A stretch of DNA of 64,000 nt from Dichomitus squalens LYAD-421 SS1 (Eukaryota > Basidiomycota > Agaricomycetes > Polyporales > Polyporaceae), in assembly GCF_000275845.1 (NCBI RefSeq), contig NW_006766942.1, positions 34,299-98,298 on the forward strand, written 5' to 3'. Below the pieces are notes generated by a model, which made no database searches, had not been told where the DNA came from, and was given only the letters and a program-made list of their open reading frames with translations. Below, piece after piece: positions 12,370 to 22,882 of this stretch. Numbering within the stretch: the first letter of the stretch is position 1; each line of letters starts with the position of its first letter. A program made the translations under genes and the position numbers.

Positions 12370-13559
12370 ATGACCACGCTTCCTCATACTTCCTCCACCT
12401 CCGTTCCTGTAATGGACGCCAAAAATCTGGATAGCACGACGAAGGTCAGTCCCAATCGACATTTGACGGGTTTTTATCACAAGTTCAACCACGATGCTTC
12501 AGCCGAAGCCCACGCCGTTGCGCATTTCTCCGATAGCTCTGGAATCGAAAGCAAAGGTCCAGCAAACCGTTGGGCGCAAGCCAGTGATAGAATTCAATCA
12601 AGAGGAACTTCCGGCCACGTCTCTTCATGTTCCTCCGCCTTCCCCTACAACAATGCGCCACGAAAGCCCTTACGACGCACAACGCTTCCACTACTCAAGG
12701 AAGGTACGTCCTTCAACCACGAGCTAACCACCCCAAATAAAATTCTCAGCCCATGCTTGAATAGTCGGCCTTAGCGTCTCCTATCATCGCTTCGGGTCCC
12801 TTTCCCACTCCGACTGTTCCCGGGTTCGCCACCGGGGACTTGGTCCTGCCTGATTCCATCGTGTTTCAGCTGCCTGTTACAGGCCCGGAGCACCAACGTC
12901 CTCCGAGAAGAGGACAGCCTAGCGACGATACCAACCTTTCCCGGTCCATATACGGGTCTTCCGCTTCTACCCTTGTGACACCTGACGACGACTACGTTGA
13001 GCGCAGGATTATACGGCCTCAACGGAGCCGTCCTGACCTCCGCAGGCCGTTCTCCAATCTCAGAAAAGCGCGCTCGATGGCGAACCTGCCCAAGATGCCT
13101 GGCCTTACGACATTCGGCCGGCCATACGACTTTCCATCCGAGCTCAGCACGCCCGTTGACTCCAGCGACAGCCTCACGAATACAACCAGCACACGCCCGG
13201 CGTCGCGCTTCCCATCTCGCCGCCCCTCCCTTGCGAATCTATCCCTCTCTTCACCAGTGCCGGTCACAGAAGTCGCCGAGGCGCTGTGCAGGCTCGTGTC
13301 CGACCTCAGGGGCGGCAGTTCCGTTGAACGACATTTCAATGAGGCGGTGTCCTCCTACGAAAAAGCGTGCGCGCTCGCCGACAGCGGCGAGGGTGTCATT
13401 GAGGTGCGCGTGGACGAAATTACGGAGACTTGCGCCGAAACTTGCCCTGCTGCTGCGAAGGCACGTCCGGATGGCATTGGACTGTACTCTCGACCACGCT
13501 CGCGCAAAGACACCATGCCCGCGGTAGTGGAGCGAGCGCGTGGGCAGGTTTGGGTTTGA
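12370..13559 (+). CDS. Conserved-looking hypothetical protein, Pro/Ser-rich
   Basis: I do not recognise a family. Three exons join in phase: 12370-12444, 12503-12703 and 12765-13559, separated by introns of 58 and 61 nt, giving 356 residues. The chain starts MTTLPHTSSTSVPVMDAKN. It passes through Pro-rich stretches (VPPPSPTTMRHESPYDAQR), a basic Arg-rich middle (RRIIRPQRSRPDLRRPFSNL) and RPSLANLSLSSPVPV, a plausible phosphorylation-rich linker. It ends with a helical, acidic C-terminal third (VTEVAEALCRLVSDLRGGSS ... SYEKACALADSG) followed by a basic tail. The C-terminal helical part is the most likely folded module. No signal peptide or membrane helix is present. The gene is on the same strand as the next unknown at 15077 but 1.5 kb away, with repeats in between. 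Confidence 0.65.
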
Positions 13560-15076
13560 AGGCGGTCGGTCGCCGTTATAAGAAACTGTGACTATTGCAG
13601 GTATGTAACCTACGCCCCATCGGACATTCATATACATCTCTGCATTTGCGTATAATCCCACACATACTCTGTACGTCTCTGACTAATCACTTTCGATCGT
13701 GTACCAATTGAATATTCTGCTGCCACGTTTGCCACCATCTGCACATTCCGTGCTCACTGGGTGACCTTCGACTTGTGTAACAGTGCCAGTACCATCTATG
13801 GGACTAACTGGTCTTGCACTGCAGCTCGAAGTTACTGGAGAGCCCGAGGCATTTTTTACGAGCATTAGACATGGATACATAGAGGATCACCGTGTTCAGG
13901 AGCTTGTGTACTCTGACAGAGGTGCCAACATCCCAATATATGCCCCCGAGAAGGGCAGAGGGGAGGACAGCAGCGCTTGACCGAGGGTACAACCCATGCA
14001 GCAGGGGAGGCTGCCCTTGCTCCTGTACAAGTCCATCATGTCATTCAGCCAGGTGGATTCCATCTGGGGGATCGACGCTACCTGACATGCTTTCGGCTTC
14101 CACATTGCCCGCCATCCGGAATCCACTGCGCTGCCTGACCGACGGAATCCAGGTGGTCGCCAGGTAATCTTCATCGAATCGTCCAATGGATCTCAGCGGG
14201 CGTCGAGACCACCTGGATCCCAAGCGCGGGATGTATGTGCACCTTGATATGTGGTATCTGCTCGTCACCTGGTATCTTCGTTGGGATCACCGTAACGGGA
14301 TCGCTCGCGCACTAGAGGGAGCCATGGCTGGGGAGGCCGCACCTTGAAAGTCCAGGTTACTAGCTGCCTCTGCTATCGCACCGCAGGCGTCCCAAGACGG
14401 TCATCCGCGATGGCGCTACATAGGAGCGGGTACCGTCTTGTGCTATAAGTTTCGGCAGAATCGCTCCCATTTGATAAATGTACTGCAAGGGGTTCATCGA
14501 CATCTGCCCACCGAAGCTGATCTGGTGACTTACGGATCTTAGACGACAAGGACTGCAGCTGCCATAGCCGTTGGTGATTTGACCTCTACTAGGACCTGTC
14601 GATAGGATGCTGGAGACTTGACTGTATTCGATAGTTCTTGCTATGTACCACGTCAGATCCCTTCGCCAGGTTCGACCTCGCCATCCATCGCTGTTCGATG
14701 TACGTGACGTGCTTCAGGGAGGTCTCGTACGTTCGCGACATATATCAGATGGAGGTCAGAGGTCACGATGCTGGGAGGCGACTATATGCGTTATGAAATG
14801 ACTAAGCGCCGCATTGCAACTCTCCTCACGACGACGACAACGTGCTGCTCCTCTCCTTTGTCCACGACGCCTGCGCATGTGTGATTGAAGCCGATAAACT
14901 CCTTTGTGTTCCCATTTATTCAAGGCGGCCGCCGGGGTCGGTTCTTTCATCCCCCTGCGCCGTTGCCACCGCCGTACCCTCTAACACCCATTTCTTACCC
15001 TTTATCTCGCATTCTGGCGACGATTCATCTTTCTGAACTGTCTGTGGTCGCCCCGGGACCGGTCGACGATCAAGAG
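13560..15076. other. Spacer containing a dispersed repeat copy
   Basis: There is no gene. One copy of an 80-bp dispersed repeat lies at 13699-13776 (minus orientation), listed separately. The remainder shows only short unsupported frames. The frame that reads into the 15077 gene is open upstream to about 14885 but has no ATG there. Confidence 0.5.
13699..13776 (-). repeat. 80-bp dispersed repeat, copy A
   Basis: The reverse complement of this stretch matches 17501-17580 closely. The core agtgagcacggaat.tgcag plus atggtggcaaacgtggc differs at only one position over about 38 bp, with weaker similarity on either side. The two copies are inverted relative to each other and flank the gene at 15077-16858. 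Confidence 0.8.
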
Positions 15077-16858
15077 ATGTGGGACTGGGAGATAGCGCAG
15101 GACGACTGGTGGAAGACGTCCTTCAGGGCGATCTCCTGGGCTTACAAGACAAAGCCGAGTCATCCCCGTCCCCCACATTATCACGACCACCTGGCGCGCG
15201 GTAGGAGAAAGACGATTGCGGGCGATGCGCAGGGCGCTGCGCGAGGTGCCGCGGGAGATGTGAGCTTGAACAATGGGCTATGTGGCGTGCGTGTCGCGGA
15301 GGAAGCTCTCATGCGGTACGAGGTCGATGCTGCTATCCTCCCGTCCAACGATCACTTTCAGATCGCGGAGGTACCATCTCCTGATCCTGACCCTCTGTAC
15401 GCGGACGGAATCTGGGACGAGAAGGTCCAGGAGCTCCTGGGAGGCATCCTCGAGCCGGGCGCCCTGCTAGAGGTCGACTCGTTGGCACAAGACGTTCCGC
15501 TTTGGGATCTCCATCTCCTCGACAGTCCACTGCTCGCGCCGAGCTCTTCCGGAGCAGCAGATCTCACGGACTCGGAGACGTCGGTCGACTCAGATCCCCC
15601 GCCGTCGACGCCCAAGCCCACAAAGGCATCCTACGCTCGAATCGTCTCAAGTGATATGGTGTCTCCGACCGTCCTCTCGCCTCTCCCTTCGAAGCTGCTC
15701 AGCGCGGCCGCCCTCACGTTCATTCCCTCAACCCCCAACCGCGCATCATCACGGGAACCCACCACGCCACCGTTGACGTCTTCTTCGAATTCCTCCGACT
15801 CGCCGTTCTCGTCACCTACGTACAACTTCCACTTCCCGTCATTGAACTCCAGCTCTCCAGCGGACAGGCGTGAGTCACGCTCCCTTCCGCCTTCACTCCA
15901 GAAGGACGAGAGCGGATTCTACATCGAGGTCGCTGAGGACCTGGAAGAGGCTGCGGCGGGCTCGACGCAGAGCTTGGGCAATACGCGGAGCACCACGCCT
16001 CGTCGCCCCTCTGCCGCGTTCCTGCCTGCGTTCCTCACAGATGGGTCGCCCACCTCGCGCTCGCGTAACTCGAAGACGCGCGAGATAGTCGACCGTCTTC
16101 GGTCCTCGGGCAGCAGCACGAGTTCGGGCCGGAAGGCGAAGAAGTCCAGTAGCAACAGGCGGCAGGCCTCGACGAGCAAGGATGCGGACTTGGCGGAGCT
16201 CGTACCCGATGCATCGACAGAAGACAGCACTGATGGATGGATTAGCGGCGTAGTGCGCCAGAGTTCATCGTCTCGTTTAGCGGTCACTGACGACGGTTGG
16301 GTCATCCAGGGCATGCAGCAGCAGACGCAGCAGCAGACGACGCAGACGCCATCGCGCGCGAGTTCGGCGGCCCAGCAGCAGTATCAGTCAAAGTCAGGCA
16401 AGCATGGACACGGACACGGACACAAGCGTTCGTCCGGCAGCAACGCTGCCTATCCCCCTTCTGCGTCTTCGTCAACGTTCTCTCCCGCGTCTTCGACGAT
16501 GAGCCTCACCGTCCCGCAAACCCCCGCGTCCGGCCCAGCGCAACTCCCGCCTATGCCACAGCTGTTCCCTGGAGCCCCAGCAGGCGCGCCTCCGTATGTC
16601 CCGATGGGTGTGTACCCCGGGCCGTATCCCGGTACTTTTATGCACGCCGGACAGATGCAGCAGCAGCAGTTTCCCCAAACTGCGCGCGGACCCTGGCCGA
16701 TGGGCTCGATGGGCTACCAGCCTGGCATGTATCCCATGTATCAGCCGTTTGGCGTCATGCCTACGGCGGTGCCTTATGGGATGATGCCTGTCGCGCCTCC
16801 GGGAGGCATGTTCTTCGACGGAAAGGGCAAGCCCGCCGGCGGTGCGCTTGTGCAGTGA
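15077..16858 (+). CDS. Large low-complexity protein with Gln/Pro/Met/Tyr-rich C-terminus
   Basis: No family is recognised. I take the first in-frame ATG (15077, MWDWEIAQDDWWKTSFRAIS), which gives 593 residues in one exon. A short upstream exon is possible because the frame stays open to 14885 without an ATG. Roughly the first 170 residues look folded (Trp-rich start; MRYEVDAAILPSNDHFQIAE; GIWDEKVQELLGGILEPGA). The middle is Ser/Thr/Pro-rich (TSSSNSSDSPFSSPTYNF). Near residue 410 comes a basic Ser-rich stretch (SSGRKAKKSSSNRRQAS). The last 130 residues are a Gln run followed by Gly/Pro/Met/Tyr repeats such as GSMGYQPGMYPMYQPFG, resembling prion-like or condensate-forming tails of RNA-binding proteins. 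No RNA-binding domain is visible, so the role is open. Confidence 0.65.
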   Translation: MWDWEIAQDDWWKTSFRAISWAYKTKPSHPRPPHYHDHLARGRRKTIAGDAQGAARGAAGDVSLNNGLCGVRVAEEALMRYEVDAAILPSNDHFQIAEVPSPDPDPLYADGIWDEKVQELLGGILEPGALLEVDSLAQDVPLWDLHLLDSPLLAPSSSGAADLTDSETSVDSDPPPSTPKPTKASYARIVSSDMVSPTVLSPLPSKLLSAAALTFIPSTPNRASSREPTTPPLTSSSNSSDSPFSSPTYNFHFPSLNSSSPADRRESRSLPPSLQKDESGFYIEVAEDLEEAAAGSTQSLGNTRSTTPRRPSAAFLPAFLTDGSPTSRSRNSKTREIVDRLRSSGSSTSSGRKAKKSSSNRRQASTSKDADLAELVPDASTEDSTDGWISGVVRQSSSSRLAVTDDGWVIQGMQQQTQQQTTQTPSRASSAAQQQYQSKSGKHGHGHGHKRSSGSNAAYPPSASSSTFSPASSTMSLTVPQTPASGPAQLPPMPQLFPGAPAGAPPYVPMGVYPGPYPGTFMHAGQMQQQQFPQTARGPWPMGSMGYQPGMYPMYQPFGVMPTAVPYGMMPVAPPGGMFFDGKGKPAGGALVQ

Positions 16859-17500
16859 GCCTGTCCTGGTTTCGGTGCCTAGCACAATGGTGAGCAGTAC
16901 CGCCACATTGCATTTCTAGAGGGCGGCACATCTGATGGCAGTGTAGACTTGTCTCCAGGTCATCCACACCATGGTCCTGCCCTGCTCCGGCATCCTGACG
17001 TCGACGTTGGCGTGGCGACTACGTCGCCCCATCGCGTGCGTCTCACTCCATGCCTCTTCACTCTCTTGCTCTATCCTTGTTGTTCTATGTAGTAGTTAGC
17101 TTTTCTCTGTCCCTCACGCATAAGATGTACGCCCCTCTCTCCCTTCATTCTGTGGTTCAATACGTTCGTCTGGTAACACCTACATACAATGCGCACCACA
17201 TTCGAGCCAACACCGATAGCATTCGACGTCGACGTCGACATCGACATTCCTCTCCCTCTCTTTTTCGTTCTCCGGCGGACCGGCCTTCAATCTCATCTCA
17301 CCCCACCTCTCATCTCTGCAGTTGTCATTATTGTCATTCCGTCGATCACCTTGGTGTTATTGATTCACCCCTTGTTCTCACAATATATAAGTGTACGTTC
17401 TGATGCCTCAATTCTTGGTCTGCGTTATGTGGAGAACATGTGACCGATGTTGCGTGCTATCATTGCGTTCACGGGATGCGGTGTTTAGTAGGGACAGGGG
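16859..17500. other. 3' region of the preceding gene, no feature seen
   Basis: There is pyrimidine-rich, presumably transcribed 3' UTR sequence followed by spacer. No gene is supported. Confidence 0.4.
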
Positions 17501-17580
17501 CAGTCGAAGATCAGATCACGCAGTGAGCACGGAATATGCAGATGGTGGCAAACGTGGCCAGAGAGTCTACAATTGCACGC
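17501..17580 (+). repeat. 80-bp dispersed repeat, copy B
   Basis: This is the direct-strand partner of 13699-13776. It abuts the left end of the MITE-like element (17568) and is not present at the flank of the second MITE copy, so it seems to be a separate repeat rather than part of that element. Confidence 0.8.
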
Positions 17581-18008
17581 GACTGGCTACGTAGCCACGC
17601 ATGCACGCAGTCGCGCGTTCGCTTTCGTAGTTACAACACGAGTGTGCAGTCGTGTAATCGCAGAGTCGGGTAAGCGACGCTAAGTATCCTATTCTTAGTT
17701 CTTAGTGGCCCCTGCAACAAAGCTCTTTCCTTGCGCAATGTAGATCGACTATAATCCAGATGTTCTCTAGCATTTATCCAGTTCTCAATGCGCGCAAAAC
17801 GAGTCTACTCAAGGGAGCTTTGCAGGATGTATAGACTTGAGCTGCCCTTCACCGAACTCCTGCCGGAGGGCGCTCCAACTTACAATAGACGCGCAGTTAC
17901 ACGACTGCGTGGCTGCATACACACAGAGCTTGGCGAGCTTCGCCATCAATCGACTGCGTGAATACGTGGTTAGGCAGCCTGCTACGTAGCCTGTTGCGTG
18001 CAGTCGTA
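17568..18008 (+). mobile_element. MITE-like non-autonomous DNA element, copy 1 (about 441 bp)
   Basis: The element has imperfect terminal inverted repeats. The left end reads tacaattgcacgcgactggc then tacgtagcc; the reverse complement of the right end reads tacgactgcacgcaacaggc then tacgtagc. The palindrome gctacgtagc sits inside each end, and a second inner motif (cacgcagtcg) is also repeated in inverted form. No transposase frame is present, as expected of a MITE. A second copy occurs inverted at 48847-49279, with near-identical stretches such as gcaacaaagctctttcc (copy 2 reverse strand) and atccagatgttctctagcat. I could not settle a target-site duplication by eye. The element lies between two genes and interrupts neither. 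Confidence 0.8.
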
Positions 18009-18223
18009 GATATTCTCCGAAGAAGGCACGCAGGGTAATGCATCGTGTATCAGGATATATTCATCCCTATATATCCTATATCGTACAGCTCATGATGCAG
18101 TGGTGCAAACGGGTGACTATGCAACAAGGAATGGATTACACAACGACATGACAAAGCACGACGAGCCCAATGTCCCATCCGTCCACAGGAGGTATCGACA
18201 ACCCGCGCTCATCAAGCTCACGC

Positions 18224-19955
18224 TCACGCAATCGTAGCGTTGTTGTAGATGAGCAGGTTCGGCGTGCCCGAAGGAAGCTCGCTGAAGACGCCCTCAGTAG
18301 CGAGCGCTAGGAGTGCCTTCTTCAGCTGCGCTGGGGACAGCGTGGGGTTCGGCACCGGCGCGAATGCGGGCTCCTGTGAGACGAGCTCGGGCGGGGGCAG
18401 GAACGTCGCGACCCACGAGGGCATCGCTTGGTACGCAAGCGCGTACGCGTTGGCGAGCGACGGCGTCGAGAGGCTCTGGACCTTGAGAGCCGCAAGGTCG
18501 GGCGCGACCGAGGGGTTGAACGTCACCGACGGGTAAAGCGATAGGAGGTACGCGAGCAGGCCAGCGGTGTGGGGCGAGGCCATCGACGTGCCGGACATGG
18601 TCGTGATCGACGAATTGCTGCCGATGTAGGTCGAGAGGATGTTCAAGCCAGGAGCGAAAACATCGACGCAGGGGCCGTGGTTCGAGAAGTACGCACGCTC
18701 GTCGCCAAGAGTCGACGCGCCGACAGTGATCGCCTTCTCCGCAGCAGCAGGCGAGTTGTTGCACGCGTCCTTGTTGTCGTTGCCAGCTGCGACAGCGAAG
18801 TGGATTCCATTGTCGACGGCGCGGTTCACGACATCATCTAGCGCGCGCGACTTGCCACCACCTAAGGACATGTTGGCGACAGAGCCCTTGTGCGAAGTCT
18901 TGCCGGTGCGCCTGAACTCCTCGAGGGCGGCCTTAGCCTTATCGGCGGCGGCCTTCGCGGCCCAGGTGACACCCCCGACGACGTCGGACATGGTGCCGGA
19001 GCCATTGCTGCCGAGGACCTTCACAGCGATGACGTTGGCCGCCTTCGCAACACCGTACTTGCGCGAGGCAATGGTACCCGCGCAATGGGTACCGTGACCG
19101 TTGCCGTCCTCGTCGACGTCATTCTGGGGGATGGTCTTGCCCCAAGAGGCACGTCCCTCGAACTCGACGTGCTTGGTGTTGATACCGGTGTCGATGACGT
19201 AGACGTCGACGCCGGCACCACCGTCGGTATCGTACTCGTACTTGGTGAAGGTGCTGAACGTGAGCTTAGCACGGTGGCTGATGCGAGCAAGACCCTGCAG
19301 AAACAACACGTCAGCGGACGCCCATATAAGTACATCCGGAATGTCGTGACTGCGGAAAAGCGTTACGCCGACCGCATCAACGCAAAAGTACGACGTGCTG
19401 TCGCGCGAATGACAATGGATGCAACAATGCCCGAGTGCCCGCAGGGCGAACAACCCCGAGCCGAAGTTCGTGCACGTCACGACATATCGTATGACCCGTA
19501 CTCACCCAAGGAGCGCCCTTCTGCGTGGCATGCTTCTCGGTCTCAAAGTCGGTGTGCCGCTCAACCTCGAGCGTCCGGACGACCTGGTCGTGCTCGACGT
19601 AGTCGACCTCGGGCATCATCCGAATGTGGTCGATGACGTTCTTGCTGAACTTGCCGGCGTAGCCGAGGATGTGGCCGTCGTAAACATGCGTCAGGCCCGC
19701 AAACGCGTCTGCCTCTGGGTCCGCCGCGTGCACGGTCTGGACAAAGTTCATGTGATTTGCCAAGAGTGTGGGCGCGGTGCCATCCTTGAGCATGATGATG
19801 TACGAGTTGTTGACAGTCCCATGCGGGTGCTCCTCCACATAAAGGGGGGCCACGGTCATGCCCGAAACGCGGCGTGGCGAGTCATGATAAGTAGAAAGAG
19901 GGGTGGCCGACACCAACGAGACGGCCAAGAGCGTGACGTAGAGCAAGCGGGTCAT
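18224..19955 (-). CDS. Secreted subtilisin-like serine protease (S8A, proteinase K type)
   Basis: This is an extracellular endoprotease made as a pre-pro-enzyme. Two exons join in phase: 19506-19955 (150 codons) and 18224-19294, with a 211-nt intron between them, giving 506 residues. Residues 1-18 (MTRLLYVTLLAVSLVSA) form a signal peptide. An inhibitor-I9 propeptide follows (NSYIIMLKDGT ... VDYVEHDQVV). The mature enzyme carries the full catalytic triad: Asp in VYVIDTGINTKHVEFEG, His in GNGHGTHCAGTIAS and Ser in TMSGTSMASPHTAG. The oxyanion Asn is in HFAVAAGNDNKDAC. The C-terminus extends about 110 residues past the Ser motif, a little longer than proteinase K. The intron is longer than usual here, but the join W|GLARISHR is typical of the family. 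Likely role: nutrient proteolysis outside the hypha. Confidence 0.95.
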
Positions 19956-20270
19956 GGTCGTCGTGGGGGGAGGATGGTGCCGTCGGACTCAACCAGCGAC
20001 TTGATAACGGGGCTGCGGGGCTTATTTGCGCCTGTTTGCAAAGTGGCTGCCCGCCGATCTCAGCCCAAGTGCCGTTTGGCGTGACTCGACGCTGTGACAT
20101 GCTGCTGTACCTTCTTTAGCCCAAGAGACCAAACGGAGACATGTTGAGCCGACATTCCTACAAACCGACGAACTCAAAGAGTACAGACCAAGGGCTGCAT
20201 TCTGTACTGGACAGAATCCTTGAAAACTCCGCCCCGACACCTATCCCGAACCAACGCCTGGCAAAAGTTA
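19956..20270. other. Promoter region of the subtilase
   Basis: This is the presumed minus-strand promoter. An AT-rich hexamer-like caaataagc lies on the minus strand about 70 bp upstream of the start codon and could serve as a weak TATA element. Nothing else was recognised. Confidence 0.3.
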
Positions 20271-20360
20271 TGACGAGAGTGGGATTCGAACCCACGCCCT
20301 TTCGGACCAGATTACGTGAGCACCTTAGTCTGGCGCCTTAGACCGCTCGGCCATCTCGCC
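20271..20360 (-). tRNA. tRNA-Leu(AAG) with a 10-nt intron
   Basis: Read on the minus strand, the gene folds as a class II tRNA. The acceptor stem is GGCGAGA/TCTCGTC with discriminator A. The D-arm region TGGCCGAGCGGTCTAAGGC is typical of eukaryotic tRNA-Leu. The anticodon stem is CCAGA/TCTGG, there is a long variable arm, and the T-arm is GTGGG-TTCGAAT-CCCAC. The anticodon loop CTAAGG...A is interrupted after position 37 by a 10-nt intron (20313-20322), the canonical position, leaving anticodon AAG (plus-strand 20324-20326). One G:U pair occurs in the acceptor stem. No CCA is encoded, as expected for a nuclear gene. Confidence 0.93.
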
Positions 20361-20661
20361 ACGATAGTCACGACCCTTGAGGAATGTAGAGGCCATTAAA
20401 GGCGGCCAGTAAGGCTGCTGCACTTCTATGTGGAGAAGAGACAGCGGGAAGATTGACGCTCTGGCGGCAGCTGAGCAAACTTACCGTACGAACGTGAGTT
20501 ACGTGAGGTGTGTAGCGAGAACGCACAGTTGTCAAGCAATCAGGCTTTTGCTCGTGAGAATGACGTCACTGCGATGACCACCGCCACGCCAGGTGATTAT
20601 CACGAGCCTTCGGAGGATGTTGCACTCACCATCTGCTCATCATATGCATATACCTGAAGGA

Positions 20662-21082
20662 ATGTCATACCGGACTGTCGACTTCCGTGTCAAGGGCAAG
20701 GTGCAGGGGGTGTTCTTCCGCGTCTTTGCCAAGAACGCTGCCCAAGAATTAGGAGTGGTAGGTTGGGTGAAAAACGATCCTGTGAGCGACCTCTTCGCTT
20801 CAGAAACTAGTAGTATGCTCACTATATGCGCCATGTCAAGCAGGGAGGAGATGTGCTCGGCACCGCCCAGGGTCTCGAAGAGTCCTTGAACAAATTGTGA
20901 GTGCGTTCTCCGACCAACGATTGGCTTGAACCTGATATATTCGTTGCCTATGTAGCAAAGAAGCCCTGAAAAAGGGACCTGAGCATGCAAACGTGACGGG
21001 AGTCGAGTTTACCAACGAGGCGCCACTGGAAAGGCTGCAGTTCCAAGGCTTTGAGAAAATTCGCAACCAGAGGCCAACGTAG
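20662..21082 (+). CDS. Acylphosphatase
   Basis: This is a small cytosolic enzyme that hydrolyses acyl phosphates such as 1,3-bisphosphoglycerate. Three exons join in phase: 20662-20781, 20844-20896 and 20956-21082, with introns of 62 and 59 nt, giving 99 residues from MSYRTVDFRV, the usual size of the family. The signature is complete: KGKVQGVFFRVFAKNAAQEL, with the catalytic Arg in the FFR loop, followed by GVVGWVKNDP holding the catalytic Asn. The rest of the fold (GDVLGTAQGLEESLNKF, ANVTGVEFTNEAP, LERLQFQGFEKI) follows the family pattern. An in-frame ATG at 20644 (MHIPEGMSYR) would add six residues. The gene is 300 bp from the tRNA, on the other strand. Confidence 0.93.
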
Positions 21083-22102
21083 ACGAGGGATTCAGGCAAA
21101 CAACTTGCCTGTAGGCTGCCACACGATGATTAGTATTCATGGGGAGACTGTATCGCTCTGTATCACTTGCTTCAATCTGGGATGTTGTTCTGCTCGTAGA
21201 ACTGCAGTAGACGAGTGGGTGGTGGTGGCTTGCCGGTTGGATGCAAGACTGGCTGAAGTCCGCACCGTCCGGTTGACTGTAAGATCAGATTAGATTACAA
21301 GATTCTCAGAGACGCCCGTATCCTGCTCGCGTTCGGACTATGTAAGTACTCACCGCGATGGGTAACTAGATTGGCGCAATGTCGGCGACATGTACTTTTG
21401 CCCCACACAACGTGCCGATAGCAATCCCTAGAAATTAAAGCTGTACAGAATAGTGCAGCGGGATTTGCTATGGTCACCTTGCGTAGCACAACGATTCCGA
21501 ATCAAATTTCCTCCTTGAACCATAACACTTTTCCCGTCGTGCACCGAGGGTAACCCTCGATGATTCCGGCGGAATAATGTTATAGAGTCAGAAGAGGAAA
21601 GTTGACATGGACCTGCGATAGGATCCATCGATTCATGGGGGATACACCCGAGACGACTACTGAATGTGCTCTGTTAGACAAAGGCATCGTGAAATCCTTC
21701 GTGACCTCCGCTTATTCCCGAATGATCCTCGTAATTCATGCTACACTCAAGGTTCCACAAAATACTGTTGATCTCGCGCATGATTTCGCGGCTTTCATCT
21801 GAGTCTGCCCTCTGTCACTGTAGACGTGCTCAACTCTTGTCGGCTGCTCATCTCGCTGCGCGCTCGAGGGGCCTACGTACCAGCGCCCATACCAGTACAT
21901 CCTGCTCACTAACTCAAACACCGCCAGCAATCCAGGGATAAACTTCAGTGTGTTCCTGCAAAGTTTGAGCAAAAACGGGGCGATGGTACTTACTCGAGAT
22001 ACATGAAGCGGTTTCCCGGTCTCGGTTTCTAGCAGCCGTTTATAGGCGCTCATCAAGCGCGCGGCGAAATGGACAGGAGTTGAGCATGCCTTTTGTGTTT
22101 GG
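21083..22102. other. Spacer upstream of the COX14-like gene
   Basis: No gene is called. A 167-codon frame on the minus strand (21736-22239) overlaps the next gene antisense and contains protein-like pieces (FELVSRMYWYGRWYVGPSS), but it has no recognised domain and its start lies inside the plus-strand gene. It is treated as unproven. Confidence 0.4.
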
Positions 22103-22646
22103 ATGTCGACCACGACCGTACCTCTCTCTCCTGGAACCCTGCTAGCAATGGCTTTCAGAACACGCTTATCCATTGGCGATATCCTCCATCGTGGTGTTGT
22201 CTGGTCGTTGTTTGGGATCACTGTGTGGGGTGCTGTCATGATTGGGGTCGTCCACCGGAATACGTTGGCTGCAGGCAGAGGTGCGTGACAATGACGTTTG
22301 TATTCACATTTTCTAACTCAAGAAATCCTGTGTTATGTGTCATAGAGGTAAGCACATGATTGAGCGCAATATCCGACTTGCGGCACTTATCCAGCATGTC
22401 GGTAGGCACTCGCAAAACAGCAGGCGGAGACACCGGCCCCCCAGACGAGCTCGGTATGTTTGTCCTTTCCTCTCCATATTGCTACATATCCTTCGCGTAT
22501 ACGACATAGCACATACATGCGGAATTATTGCGCTCCAGTATACACTTTCTTACCTCCGCGCCGTACAGGAGGAGCAGAACGAGATTGCCCTCGCGGAGGC
22601 GGCACAAGCCGCCCTGAAGGGACGCTCGGGCCAGCGGCCGTCATGA
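22103..22646 (+). CDS. Small COX14-like single-span mitochondrial protein (model uncertain)
   Basis: An ATG at 22103 gives MSTTTVPLSPGTLLAMAFRT followed by RLSIGDILHRGVVWSLFG and ITVWGAVMIGVVHRNTLAAG. That is a short basic N-terminus, one hydrophobic span, then a charged stretch. This pattern (basic R-x-D-x-LHR before one helix with TVWG, then HRNT) resembles fungal Cox14/COX14, a cytochrome c oxidase assembly factor of the inner mitochondrial membrane. A likely last exon after an acceptor at about 22567 ends in EEQNEIALAEAAQAALKGRS to a stop at 22646, and an internal exon may start after cag near 22427. I could not join the first exon to these in phase without a micro-exon, so the C-terminus is provisional. 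If only the first exons are used the protein is about 64 residues. Confidence 0.42.
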
Positions 22647-22882
22647 CCATCAATACCGTCCGTGAATCAGCTATCGAGAGTGTTCCATGTCTCCAGCGAT
22701 GTGTGCGGTGCGTGCATCTCTGTACTCGTCTTCGACTCAGCGGTCATCTCAAAACATCCCAGTCCCTCACTACATGTACCGTACAGCTCTCATAAAGGAT
22801 CTATTCGCACATTGCCTCCGCCCACTCCACTCCTTTCATCGGGTCGACGCACAAAACCTCCCTACGTCCTGGTATCCTTACA

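Noticed and set aside
18294..19636. Long plus-strand frames across the subtilase gene
   Set aside because: Shadows caused by the codon bias of the minus-strand protease, which has the full catalytic triad.
21736..22239. Minus-strand frame of 167 codons antisense to the COX14-like gene
   Set aside because: Contains some protein-like stretches but starts inside the opposite gene and matches no family; evidence is too thin to call.
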